Positions 1-7,804 of a stretch of DNA of 64,000 nt are shown here, in pieces; position 1 is the first letter of the stretch; each line of letters begins with the position of its first letter. Source of the stretch: Allobogoriella alba (lineage in GTDB: Bacteria; Actinomycetota; Actinomycetes; Actinomycetales; Actinomycetaceae); contig NZ_JBHTCQ010000003.1 in NCBI RefSeq assembly GCF_042665525.1, forward strand, positions 372,001 through 436,000, written 5' to 3'. Under the pieces are notes generated by a model, which was not told where the DNA came from, did not search any database, and worked only from the letters and a program-made list of their open reading frames with translations. Position numbers and translations under genes: made by a program.

Positions 1-277
1 GCGAAGGCGTGGCCGGATGGACGGCGGCACGCAGCCCCAGCGGGATCCCCGACACACCCCGACCGGTCGCCACCACGCTCCCGGCCACTTCGTGCCCGAG
101 GACCATGGGCCTGCGTAGTCGGGCGGTGCCCGAGGCTCCGTGCCGCCAGTAGGACAGGTCTGAACCACACAGGCCGCCCCACTCGACGGCGAGCAGCACC
201 TCACCGTCGTCCGGCCGCGGGTCGGGCATGTCCACCACGCGGACGTCACCGGGTCCGTGCACCGTCAGCGCCCTCAA
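1..277 (-). CDS. Zinc-dependent alcohol dehydrogenase family protein (N-terminal part, L-idonate 5-dehydrogenase-like)
   Basis: Only the first 92 codons are inside the window; the gene runs off the left edge. The translation starts MRALTVHGPGDVRV and contains GLCGSDLSYW (the zinc-ligand Cys region) and VLGHEVAGSV (the His-Glu region), the GroES-like N-terminal pattern of medium-chain zinc dehydrogenases. The Tyr-Trp-Arg-His stretch after CGSD resembles the L-idonate/sorbitol dehydrogenase branch, but the substrate is not established. The start is a TTG overlapping the acpS TGA stop, which suggests translational coupling to acpS; the nearest in-frame ATG would cut into conserved sequence. Confidence 0.82.
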   Translation of the reverse strand, partial: MRALTVHGPGDVRVVDMPDPRPDDGEVLLAVEWGGLCGSDLSYWRHGASGTARLRRPMVLGHEVAGSVVATGRGVSGIPLGLRAAVHPATPS

Positions 278-645
278 ACGGCGTCCTCGGACTGCGCACC
301 CTCCGCGACCACCATGGCCGAGGCGATCCCGGCGTCGTGCGAGATGGACAGGTGCCAGCGGGTGATGCCGAGCTCACGCGCACGGGCGGCGACCGTCCCG
401 CGCATCTCCACCTCCGGCGGGCCGCCGAGCACCCGGTGGACCGTGCAGTCGTGCCAGCGCAGCCCGGCCGGCGCCCCGAGTGCCTTGGCGACCGCCTCCT
501 TGGCGGCGAACCGGGCGGCGAGGGAGGAGTCCGGGAGGTCCCGCTCGTCCTCGGTGAAGAGCTTCTCGCGGAGCCTGGGCGCCCGTTCGAGGCGGCTCAT
601 GAACCGTTCGACGTCGCACACGTCGATGCCGACCGAGACGATCAC
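274..645 (-). CDS. acpS: Holo-[acyl-carrier-protein] synthase
   Basis: Transfers 4'-phosphopantetheine from CoA to the serine of apo-ACP, activating fatty-acid synthesis in the cytoplasm. The 123-residue protein has the family length, the N-terminal GIDVCDVERF with the metal-binding Asp, the central AARFAAKEAVAKAL with the metal-binding Glu, and the C-terminal HLSISHD. The start is GTG. It lies 19 nt downstream of glmS on the same strand, probably in one transcript, and its stop overlaps the next gene's TTG. The glmS-acpS neighbourhood is usual in actinobacteria. Confidence 0.96.
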   Translation of the reverse strand: MIVSVGIDVCDVERFMSRLERAPRLREKLFTEDERDLPDSSLAARFAAKEAVAKALGAPAGLRWHDCTVHRVLGGPPEVEMRGTVAARARELGITRWHLSISHDAGIASAMVVAEGAQSEDAV

Positions 646-664
646 GCTGCGCCCGACCCGACGC

Positions 665-2515
665 TCACTCGACCGTCACGGACTTGGCGAGGTTGCGCGG
701 CTGGTCCACGTCGAGGCCCTTCGCGGCGGCGAGGGCGCAGGCGAAGATCTGCAGCGGGACCACCGTGACCAGCGGCATCATGAGCGTCGGCGTGCGGGGC
801 ACGCGGAAGATCACCTCGGCCCACTGGTCGATGCTGTCGTCCCCCTCCTCCGCGATGACGAGGGTCCGGGCACCTCGAGCGCGGATCTCCTGGATGTTGG
901 AGACCACCTTGTTGTGCAGCAGCGGACGCCGCGGGGTCGGCACGATGACGAAGACGTCCCGGCCCGGCTCGATGAGCGCGATGGGGCCGTGCTTGAGCTC
1001 GCCGGCGGCGAAGCCCTCCGCGTGGATGTACGCCAGCTCCTTGAGCTTCAGTGCGCCCTCGAGCGCCACCGGGTAGCCGACGTGCCGGCCGAGGAACAGC
1101 ACGGCGTCAGTGTCCTTCATGGCACGGGCGACGTCCTTGACGTGGCCCTCGGCGTCGAGCACCTGCTGGATCTTCTCCGGAAGCCGGCCCAGCTCGTCGA
1201 GGTAGCCGGCAACCTCGTCCGGGTACTTGTAGCCGCGCAGCTGGGACAGGTACAGGCCCAGGAGGTAGCAGGCGGTGATCTGGGAGAGGAATGCCTTGGT
1301 CGAGGCCACGGCGACCTCGGGCCCGGCGTGCGTGTACAGCACGGCGTCGGACTCCCGCGCGATGGTCGAGCCGTGGGTGTTGACGATGGCGAGCACCTTG
1401 GCGCCCTGCTCGCGGGCGTGCCGGATCGCCATGAGCGTGTCCATGGTCTCCCCGGACTGGGAGATGGCCACCACGAGGGTGCGCACGTCCACCACCGGGT
1501 CGCGGTACCGGAACTCGTGGGCGAGCTCGACCTCCACCGGGATGCGGCACCAGTGCTCGACCGCGTACTTCGTCACGTGACCGGCGTAGGCGGCGGTGCC
1601 GCAGGCGACGACGATGATCTTGTCGACCGTCCGCAGCACCGACTCGTCGACGCGGAGCTCGTCCAGCACAAGGTTGCCGTCCTCGTCGTGACGGCCCAGG
1701 AGCGTGTCCGCGACGGCCTTGGGCTGCTCGTGGATCTCCTTCTCCATGAAGGTGTCGAACCCGTCCTTCACGGCGGCGTCGGCGTCCCAGTCGACGCGGA
1801 ACCGCGGGGCCTGGATCTCCGACCCGCCAGCGTCGCGGACGCGGACCTCGTCCGCGGTGATGGTCACGACCTCGTCCTGGCCGATCTCCATCGCCTCCCT
1901 GGTGGAGGAGATGAAGGCCGAGACGTCGGAGCCGAGGAAGTTCTCGCCGTCGCCGAGCCCGACGACGAGGGGCGAGTTGCGGCGCGCGCCCACCACGACG
2001 CCCGGCTCGTCGGCGTGCACCGCGAGCAGGGTGTAGGCGCCCTCGAGGCGGCGGGTCACCTCGAGCATCGCGTCCGTCAGGTCGCCCGCGTACGCGCGGC
2101 CCAGCAGGTGCGCGACGACCTCGGTGTCCGTCTCGGAGGTGAACGGCACACCGGCGTCGGCCAGCTCGGAGCGCAGCGTCGAGAAGTTCTCGATGATGCC
2201 GTTGTGGATGACGGCGAGGCGCCCGTCCCGGCTGAGGTGCGGGTGGGCGTTGACGTCGGTGGGGGCGCCGTGGGTCGCCCACCGGGTGTGCCCGATGCTC
2301 GCGGTGCCCTCCGGGAGCGGGTGCTCCGCGAGCACCTGACGGAGGTTGGCGAGCTTGCCCGCCTTCTTCGCGCTCGACAGCCCTCCGGGGGTCACGACAG
2401 CGACGCCGGCCGAGTCGTAGCCGCGGTACTCCAACCGCGCGAGGCCGTCGAGCGCGGCGTCCAGCGGCCGCGTGCTCGGGGTGCCGGGGCCGACGTATCC
2501 GACGATTCCGCACAT
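665..2515 (-). CDS. glmS: Glutamine--fructose-6-phosphate aminotransferase (isomerizing)
   Basis: First committed step of UDP-GlcNAc synthesis: fructose-6-P + Gln -> glucosamine-6-P + Glu. The start is fixed by the need for Cys right after the initiator Met (MCGIVGYVG), since that Cys is the glutaminase nucleophile; longer open frame upstream is ignored. The 616-residue protein has the class II glutamine amidotransferase domain (about residues 2-220, with GHTRWATHG) and two SIS domains (VACGTAAYAG, ISQSGETMDT), ending NLAKSVTVE as in the family. A TATGCT hexamer lies only about 7 nt before the ATG and no Shine-Dalgarno is visible, so the mRNA may be leaderless. GlmM, the next enzyme, is 2 kb away. 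Confidence 0.97.
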   Translation of the reverse strand: MCGIVGYVGPGTPSTRPLDAALDGLARLEYRGYDSAGVAVVTPGGLSSAKKAGKLANLRQVLAEHPLPEGTASIGHTRWATHGAPTDVNAHPHLSRDGRLAVIHNGIIENFSTLRSELADAGVPFTSETDTEVVAHLLGRAYAGDLTDAMLEVTRRLEGAYTLLAVHADEPGVVVGARRNSPLVVGLGDGENFLGSDVSAFISSTREAMEIGQDEVVTITADEVRVRDAGGSEIQAPRFRVDWDADAAVKDGFDTFMEKEIHEQPKAVADTLLGRHDEDGNLVLDELRVDESVLRTVDKIIVVACGTAAYAGHVTKYAVEHWCRIPVEVELAHEFRYRDPVVDVRTLVVAISQSGETMDTLMAIRHAREQGAKVLAIVNTHGSTIARESDAVLYTHAGPEVAVASTKAFLSQITACYLLGLYLSQLRGYKYPDEVAGYLDELGRLPEKIQQVLDAEGHVKDVARAMKDTDAVLFLGRHVGYPVALEGALKLKELAYIHAEGFAAGELKHGPIALIEPGRDVFVIVPTPRRPLLHNKVVSNIQEIRARGARTLVIAEEGDDSIDQWAEVIFRVPRTPTLMMPLVTVVPLQIFACALAAAKGLDVDQPRNLAKSVTVE

Positions 2516-2522
2516 GAGAGGC

Positions 2523-2528
2523 AGCATA
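2523..2528 (-). promoter_or_regulatory. Candidate -10 box of a leaderless glmS promoter
   Basis: TATGCT read on the minus strand ends 7 nt before the glmS ATG, the spacing expected when transcription starts at the A of the start codon. No purine-rich ribosome binding site lies before this ATG. A convincing -35 box was not found. Confidence 0.4.
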
Positions 2529-2629
2529 GGTTCCCCCAGCGGTGAGCAGTGCCGATGTGGCTCACCCCACCGCACGCGTCAACCACGCGGGTGCGTCGGT
2601 CGCGCGGCTCTGTGCGAGAGTATGGGGCC

Positions 2630-3595
2630 GTGTCCTCGCCACGCACCGTGTCCGCGCAGGCGCCACCCAACCCGTTCGTGGAGTTCGACCGCGCCTCGTG
2701 GTCGCGCCTGGCCGCCTCGACGCCGCTGCCGCTGACGGACGCGGACGTGGCCCACCTGCGCGGGCTGGGCGACCCCACGGACCTGGCGGAGGTGGACGCG
2801 GTCTACCGGCCGCTCTCGGCCCTCCTCCAGCTGTACGCGGGCGGCACGGGGCAGCTGCACCGGGCGACGTCGACGTTCCTCGGCGAGCACCCCACCCGCA
2901 CGCCCTACGTCATCGGGATCGCGGGCTCGGTCGCCGTCGGGAAGTCCTCGACCGCGCGTCTGCTGCGCGAGCTGCTGCGTCGGTGGCCGCAGACCCCGCG
3001 GGTGGACCTCGTCACGACGGACGGGTTCCTCTACCCCAACGCCGAGCTGCGCCGCCGCGGGCTGCTGGAGCGCAAGGGGTTCCCCGAGTCCTACGACCGG
3101 CGGGCGCTGCTGCGGTTCGTCGCCGACGTCAAGGGCGGCGCCGAAGAGGTCACCGCGCCGCTGTACGACCACGTCACGTACGACATCGTGCCCGGGCGCC
3201 AGCAGGTGGTCCGCCGGCCGGACGTGCTGATCCTGGAGGGGCTGAACGTCCTGGCTCCGGCCCGCGCGACGACGGACGGTACGTCATCGCTGGCGGTGAG
3301 CGACTTCTTCGACTTCTCGATCTACGTCGACGCGCGCACCCGGGACATCAAGGCGTGGTACGTCGACCGGTTCCTGCGGCTCCGACGCACCGCCTTCGCG
3401 CAGCCCGACTCCTACTTCCGGACCTATGCGGGCCTGTCCGACGACGAGGCGGTGGCGCGGGCCGAGTCGATCTGGGAGTCCATCAACGCGCCCAACCTGC
3501 GGCAGAACATCCTGCCGACGCGTGGCAGGGCACGGCTGGTGCTGACGAAGGACGCGGACCACCGCATGCACCGCATGAGGTTGAGGAAGCTCTGA
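2630..3595 (+). CDS. coaA: Type I pantothenate kinase
   Basis: ATP-dependent phosphorylation of pantothenate, the first and regulated step of CoA biosynthesis. The protein has the P-loop GIAGSVAVGKSS, TTDGFLYPN, GFPESYDRR, LILEGLNVL and a C-terminal NILPTRGRARLVLTK stretch typical of the bacterial CoaA fold. The GTG at 2630 gives 321 residues, close to the 316 of E. coli; the frame is open further upstream but that sequence is not conserved. No clear Shine-Dalgarno precedes it, and a GAGTAT/TATGGG-like hexamer lies just upstream, so the mRNA may be leaderless. Transcribed divergently from glmS. Its last codons and stop lie in a duplicated repeat (see 3587-3681). Confidence 0.95.
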   Translation: MSSPRTVSAQAPPNPFVEFDRASWSRLAASTPLPLTDADVAHLRGLGDPTDLAEVDAVYRPLSALLQLYAGGTGQLHRATSTFLGEHPTRTPYVIGIAGSVAVGKSSTARLLRELLRRWPQTPRVDLVTTDGFLYPNAELRRRGLLERKGFPESYDRRALLRFVADVKGGAEEVTAPLYDHVTYDIVPGRQQVVRRPDVLILEGLNVLAPARATTDGTSSLAVSDFFDFSIYVDARTRDIKAWYVDRFLRLRRTAFAQPDSYFRTYAGLSDDEAVARAESIWESINAPNLRQNILPTRGRARLVLTKDADHRMHRMRLRKL

Positions 3596-3681
3596 CGAGC
3601 ACGAGCGAGGGACGAGCGGAGTGCGAGGAAGAGCGCCATCCCACACCAAGCTCTGACGAGCACGAGCGAGGGACGAGCGGA
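3587..3681 (+). repeat. Direct repeat containing the coaA stop codon
   Basis: A 34-bp segment beginning AAGCTCTGACGAGCACGAGC occurs exactly at 3587-3620 and 3648-3681 (period 61 bp). The first copy includes the last coaA codons (Lys-Leu-stop). The 27-bp spacer contains GTGCGAGGAAGAGCG, similar to a motif in the repeat behind rpsI. No coding function is apparent. Confidence 0.85.
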
Positions 3682-3687
3682 GGACCC

Positions 3688-4512
3688 TCAGAGCTCGGCG
3701 GCACCCACCGGCTCATCCACGCCGTTTCGGGGCGGGCGCGCCCCGTCCGCGCCGCCTCGGCCAGGCGTCCCGGTACCCCGGTCGGCGGACGAGCTGCCGC
3801 CCTGGCCACTGCCGGGACGCGCACCGCCGTCGTCCCCGGAGCCGTCGTCGGACCCGTCCGGGCCGTCGGCGACCTGCATCTCCTCCTCCGGAGGCGGCAC
3901 GTCGGGGAACCAGCGGCGGTGGACGAGCCCGAGCAGCTTGTCCACCAGGATGCCGGCAAGGACCCCACCGACGACCCCGACCGCGACCGCGACGAGCGGG
4001 TGCTCGTGGAGGAAGTGGCCGGCGCCGACCCCCATCAGCGTGGAGTACCCGGCCCAGACCACGGCGGCGATCGCCGCGATGATCACGAACCGGGGACGGG
4101 GGTAGCCGACGGCCCCGGCGGTCATGTTGACCGCGACGCGACCGATCGGCACGAACCGCGCCGAGAGGATGAAGACCGTTCCCCGGCGGGCGAGCGTGCG
4201 CTTGGCGCGCTCCAGAGCCGCGCTCCCGCGGGGGCCGCGGAACACCCGCATGTCGTCGACCGGGATCTTCGACCCGATCGAGTACGCGATGAGGTCACCG
4301 GCGAACGCGCCGATCGCCGCGGCCGGCACCAGGAGCCACAGCGACGGGCCGTCCCCGGCGACCGAGATCACGGCGACGGCGATGACGATGGACTCGCTGG
4401 GTACCGGCGGGAAGAACCCGTCGATCGTCGCGAGCACCACGACCGCGACGAGAACCCACGGAGAGGCGCCCAGAGAGAGGACGAAGCCCTCGATGGTGGC
4501 CATCAGCTCCAT
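3688..4512 (-). CDS. DedA-family (SNARE-associated/VTT domain) membrane protein
   Basis: Predicted integral membrane protein of 274 residues. Visible features are an N-terminal hydrophobic helix, FFPPVPSESI (the conserved Pro-rich/Glu element of DedA), a GDLIAYSIG re-entrant-like segment, the basic RFVPIGRVAVN motif, two further hydrophobic helices (about 135-195) and a long Gly/Ser/Asp-rich polar tail of about 60 residues. DedA proteins are tied to lipid scrambling and membrane homeostasis; no precise role can be given here. The start MELMATIEG is chosen for the GAGAAGGGA ribosome binding site 5-10 nt upstream; MATIEG three codons later is an alternative. Convergent with coaA and downstream of glmM. 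Confidence 0.85.
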   Translation of the reverse strand: MELMATIEGFVLSLGASPWVLVAVVVLATIDGFFPPVPSESIVIAVAVISVAGDGPSLWLLVPAAAIGAFAGDLIAYSIGSKIPVDDMRVFRGPRGSAALERAKRTLARRGTVFILSARFVPIGRVAVNMTAGAVGYPRPRFVIIAAIAAVVWAGYSTLMGVGAGHFLHEHPLVAVAVGVVGGVLAGILVDKLLGLVHRRWFPDVPPPEEEMQVADGPDGSDDGSGDDGGARPGSGQGGSSSADRGTGTPGRGGADGARPPRNGVDEPVGAAEL

Positions 4513-4668
4513 GGGGTGTCCCTTCTCGGTTCCGGCCCGGCGGGTCATGCCACGGTACGGCACCCCGGCGAGGCCGAGCATCGGGAATAGCCCTGATACG
4601 AACCCTGAAAACGATCCGGCGTGCGACCGGGTTCCATGCGGCTCCGACCGGCTGTGCCGGAACCGACG

Positions 4669-6018
4669 TCAGAGCTTGAGACGCTGCTCGACGACGTCGG
4701 CCAGGCCGTGCGCCACGACCTCGGCCTCGTCCAGCGTGGCCGCCTCGACCATGACCCGGACCAGCGGCTCGGTGCCGGACGGCCGGAGCAGGACGCGGCC
4801 AGTGTCGCCGAGCACGCTCTCCGCGCGGGTGACCGCCTCGACCACACCCTCGTCGTCGGCCGCCCGAGCCTTGTCCACACCCGGAACGTTGACGAGGACC
4901 TGTGGCATCCGGGTGACGACGGCTGCCAGGTCGGCCAGCGTGCGGCCGGTGGCGACGACCCGGGCGGCGAGGAGCAGCGAGGTGAGCACCCCGTCCCCGG
5001 TGGTGGCGTGCCGCGCGTTGATGATGTGACCGGACTGCTCCCCGCCGAGACCGTAACCGCCCGCGCGCATCGCCTCGAGCACGTACCGGTCCCCGACGGC
5101 CGTCTGCACGGTCTCGATGCCGGCCTCGCGCATGGCGAGGAGGAGCCCGAGGTTGGACATCACCGTGACCACGAGCGTGTCGGCGGCGAGTGTGCCGGCC
5201 TCCTTCATCGCGGTGGCGAGCAGACCCAGGATCTGGTCGCCGTCGACGAGCGCACCGGTGTGGTCCACGGCGATGCACCGGTCGGCGTCGCCGTCGTACG
5301 CGACGCCGAAGGCGGCGTCCGAGGCGACCGTGACGGCCTGGAGCTGCTCGGGGTGCGTGGAGCCGCACTTCTCGTTGATGTTCCGGCCGTCCGGCGAGGC
5401 GTTGATGACGACGACGTCCGCGCCGGCCTCACGCAGGGCCAGCGGGGCGATGTCCGACGCCGCGCCGTTCGCGCAGTCCAGCGCGATGCGCAGGCCCTGC
5501 AGCGGCTGGTCGGTCGCGGCGACGAGGTGGTCGATGTAGGTGCGGTCGGCGAAGGTGGAGTCCTCGGAGATCCGGCCGACGGCAGCACCGGTCGGGCGCT
5601 CCCACGTCGCTCCCAGCCCTGCCGCGATCTCGTCCTCGACGGCGTCGGGAAGCTTGAAGCCACCGCGTGCGAAGAACTTGATGCCGTTGTCCGGCATCGG
5701 GTTGTGCGACGCCGAGATCACCACGCCGAGGTCCACGTCGGTGCTCGCCGTCAGGTGCGCCACGCCCGGTGTGGGCAGCACACCGACGTCCGTGACGTCG
5801 ACGCCGGCGCCGGCGAGGCCGGCGGCGATCGCCGAGGAGAGGAACTCCCCGGAGATGCGGGTGTCTCGTCCGACGACGGCGCGCGGTCGGCGCTCGGTGG
5901 TCTCCCGCCGCGCCACGAGCACCCGGGCGGCTGAAGCGCCGAGGTCGAGGGCGAGCTCCGCCGTGACATCACGGTTCGCGAGCCCGCGGACACCGTCGGT
6001 GCCGAACAGTCGTGCCAT
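4669..6018 (-). CDS. glmM: Phosphoglucosamine mutase
   Basis: Converts glucosamine-6-P to glucosamine-1-P for UDP-GlcNAc and peptidoglycan. The 449-residue protein begins MARLFGTDGVRG and has the phosphoserine loop ISASHNPMPDNGIKFF with the active serine at about residue 104, the metal loop YDGDADRCIAVD, the sugar loop GGEQSGHII and the phosphate loop LRPSGTEPLVRVM. The ATG at 6018 has GAGAGGAAG just upstream. In actinobacteria glmM usually follows rplM-rpsI; here an NmrA-like gene on the opposite strand lies between. Confidence 0.97.
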   Translation of the reverse strand: MARLFGTDGVRGLANRDVTAELALDLGASAARVLVARRETTERRPRAVVGRDTRISGEFLSSAIAAGLAGAGVDVTDVGVLPTPGVAHLTASTDVDLGVVISASHNPMPDNGIKFFARGGFKLPDAVEDEIAAGLGATWERPTGAAVGRISEDSTFADRTYIDHLVAATDQPLQGLRIALDCANGAASDIAPLALREAGADVVVINASPDGRNINEKCGSTHPEQLQAVTVASDAAFGVAYDGDADRCIAVDHTGALVDGDQILGLLATAMKEAGTLAADTLVVTVMSNLGLLLAMREAGIETVQTAVGDRYVLEAMRAGGYGLGGEQSGHIINARHATTGDGVLTSLLLAARVVATGRTLADLAAVVTRMPQVLVNVPGVDKARAADDEGVVEAVTRAESVLGDTGRVLLRPSGTEPLVRVMVEAATLDEAEVVAHGLADVVEQRLKL

Positions 6019-6100
6019 GTCTTCCTCTCCGTCCGCGGACCATCGTGCCATCCGGGAGGTCTCGACGCGGAAGAACTCGACGCTGCCGTCCTCACACTGC

Positions 6101-6131
6101 TTGACCTCAACATTGCTTGAGGTTAGAGAGT
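6101..6131 (+). promoter_or_regulatory. SoxR/MerR-type operator within a promoter for the NmrA-like gene
   Basis: ACCTCAA (6104-6110), six bases, then TTGAGGT (6117-6123) form a perfect 7-bp inverted repeat. TTGACC at 6101 can serve as the -35 and GAGAGT at 6126-6131 as the -10, giving a 19-bp spacer with the palindrome inside. This is the architecture of MerR-family activated promoters, and the half-sites match the SoxR box (CCTCAA...TTGAGG). Transcription would start about 60 nt before the ATG at 6198. No soxR gene is in the window. Confidence 0.7.
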
Positions 6132-6197
6132 GGCTCCCGGGCCGGGACCGGCCCTCCGGCGGCGCCGGGGCAGCACGCACTCGAGGGAGCACATCAC

Positions 6198-7031
6198 ATG
6201 GACCAGCCGATCCTCGTCACCGGTGCCACCGGGCACACCGGACGTCACGTCGTCGCCGGCCTGCTGGCGGAGAACGTCCCGGTACGGGCGCTCGTCCGCG
6301 ACCCGGCCTCGGCGGCCCTGCCCGCGGGCGTCGACGTCGTCGTGGGCGATCTCACCGACGCCGACGCGGTGGCCCGGGCGGCCGAGGGCACCGCCGCCGC
6401 CTACCTGCTGTGGCCGGGCTTCGACCCCACGGGAGCCGCTGCGACCATCGCCGCGCTGGCCGCCCGCACGCCCCGCATCGTCTACGTCTCCGCATCCGGG
6501 GCGCCGGAGGAGCCCGAGACCGTGTGGGGCCAGGTCGAGGCCGCCGTGCGCAGCTCGGCCCGCGAGTGGACGTTCCTGCGCGTCACCGGCCTGGCGACGA
6601 ACACCCTCGGCTGGGCCGAGCAGGTGCGTTCCGGCGTCGTGCGCGGACCGTACGGCGGCGCGACCCGCTCGCTGGTCCACGAGCGCGACGTCGCCGCGAC
6701 AGCCGTACGCGCGCTGCTGGACGACGGGCACGACGGCCACGCCTACGACGTCACCGGGCCCGAGGCACTCCCCCAGTCGGAGCAGGCACGCCTGATCGGC
6801 GAGGCCATCGGCCGGCCCGTGCGCTGGGAGGAGCAGCCCGAGGCCGAGGCCCGGGCCCAGCTGACCGTGGAGATGGGCGCGGACTTCGCAGAGGCCGGCA
6901 TGGCGGCGTGGTCGGCCATGGTCGACGCGCCGGAGCCGGTCTCCTCCGACGTGGAGAAGGTGACGGGTCGCCGCGCGCTGACGTTCGCCGAGTGGGCACG
7001 CGAGCACGCCGACGACTTCTCAACCGCCTGA
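6198..7031 (+). CDS. NmrA/SDR-type NAD(P)-binding protein
   Basis: Extended-type Rossmann protein of 277 residues: ILVTGATGHTGRHVVAGLL at the N-terminus (the GxTGxxG NAD(P) motif), then VRALVRDP, a weak catalytic region (VYVSASG instead of a clear YxxxK), and a C-terminal part like that of NmrA/azoreductase-type proteins. Such proteins reduce quinone-like substrates or act as redox sensors; the substrate is unknown. ATG at 6198 is preceded by GAGGGAG. The SoxR-type operator upstream suggests induction by redox-active compounds; Streptomyces coelicolor SoxR is known to control a gene of this type. A strong hairpin follows the stop. Confidence 0.85.
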   Translation: MDQPILVTGATGHTGRHVVAGLLAENVPVRALVRDPASAALPAGVDVVVGDLTDADAVARAAEGTAAAYLLWPGFDPTGAAATIAALAARTPRIVYVSASGAPEEPETVWGQVEAAVRSSAREWTFLRVTGLATNTLGWAEQVRSGVVRGPYGGATRSLVHERDVAATAVRALLDDGHDGHAYDVTGPEALPQSEQARLIGEAIGRPVRWEEQPEAEARAQLTVEMGADFAEAGMAAWSAMVDAPEPVSSDVEKVTGRRALTFAEWAREHADDFSTA

Positions 7032-7049
7032 GACCGCTGAGACGCCGAC

Positions 7050-7077
7050 GGCCCCGCACCGGATGGTGCGGGGCCGC
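7050..7077. terminator. Bidirectional hairpin terminator
   Basis: A 12-bp perfect stem (CGGCCCCGCACC / GGTGCGGGGCCG) with loop GGAT lies between the convergent NmrA-like gene and rpsI. There is no T-run, as is common in high-GC actinobacteria. Confidence 0.8.
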
Positions 7078-7087
7078 CTCGCGTTCT

Positions 7088-7278
7088 TGCGTCCTTCGTC
7101 AGCGCTGTGCCGTCTGACGCGCTTCCTCACACTCCGGCTCCGGCGGGTCCTCGTACCTCGGACCCACACTCCGCCTCGCGTTCGTCAGCGCTGCGCCGTC
7201 TGACGCGCTTCCTCGGACTGGCCGTGGCCCGGCGCTCGTTCCTCGCGCCGGCCCACGTCTGCGTCCTTCGTCAGCGCT
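7088..7278 (-). repeat. Stop-codon-associated repeats downstream of rpsI
   Basis: On the minus strand, AGCGCTGACGAA occurs at the true rpsI stop and twice more downstream. A 19-bp exact copy starting TGCGTCCTTCG (plus strand) lies at 7088-7106 and 7260-7278, and a 34-bp segment with one mismatch lies at 7095-7128 and 7181-7214. The element GGAGTGTGAGGAAGCGCG near 7121-7138 (minus strand) resembles the coaA-associated GGAGTGCGAGGAAGAGCG. No protein is encoded. Confidence 0.8.
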
Positions 7279-7762
7279 TGGAGTACTGCGGCGCCTTGCG
7301 GGCCTTCTTCAGGCCGGCCTTCTTGCGCTCGACCGCGCGGGCGTCGCGCGTGAGGAACCCGGCCTTCTTCAGGGCGGGACGGTTCGACTCGGCGTCGATC
7401 TCGTTCAGCGCCCGGGCGATGCCCAGACGCAGCGCGCCGGCCTGGCCGGAGATACCACCGCCGCTGATGCGGGCGATGACGTCGAACCGGCCCTCGATGT
7501 CCAGCAGCGTGAACGGGTCGTTCACGAGCTGCTGGTGCAGCTTGTTCGGGAAGTACTGCTCGAGCGGGCGACCGTTGATGGTCCACTGGCCGGAGCCCGG
7601 AACCAGCCGGACGCGCGCGACGGCTTCCTTGCGGCGTCCGAGCGCCTGGCCCGGCGCGGTCAGCGAGCTGCCCTGGCCGGCGGCCGGGGCGTCGGACTCG
7701 CTGGTGTAGCTGCTCGGGACGTTCTCGTCCTCGAGGTCGATCTCGGGAGTGGTCTCAGCCAC
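7271..7762 (-). CDS. rpsI: 30S ribosomal protein S9
   Basis: Small-subunit protein whose C-terminal tail contacts P-site tRNA. The 163-residue protein has an actinobacterial acidic N-terminal extension of about 40 residues, then the S9 core starting GRRKEAVARVRLVPG, with GGGISGQAGALRLGIARAL and the invariant basic tail ending KAPQYSKR. Pairs with rplM 42 nt upstream. Confidence 0.98.
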   Translation of the reverse strand: MAETTPEIDLEDENVPSSYTSESDAPAAGQGSSLTAPGQALGRRKEAVARVRLVPGSGQWTINGRPLEQYFPNKLHQQLVNDPFTLLDIEGRFDVIARISGGGISGQAGALRLGIARALNEIDAESNRPALKKAGFLTRDARAVERKKAGLKKARKAPQYSKR

Positions 7763-7804
7763 AGTTCTCCTTCAGTCCTTGTCCGTGAGCCCTCGCCGCG
7801 GCGA

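Noticed and set aside
3587..3681. The coaA-associated direct repeat as a CRISPR or attachment site
   Set aside because: Only two copies with one 27-bp spacer, no cas or integrase genes, and the repeat includes a gene's own stop codon.
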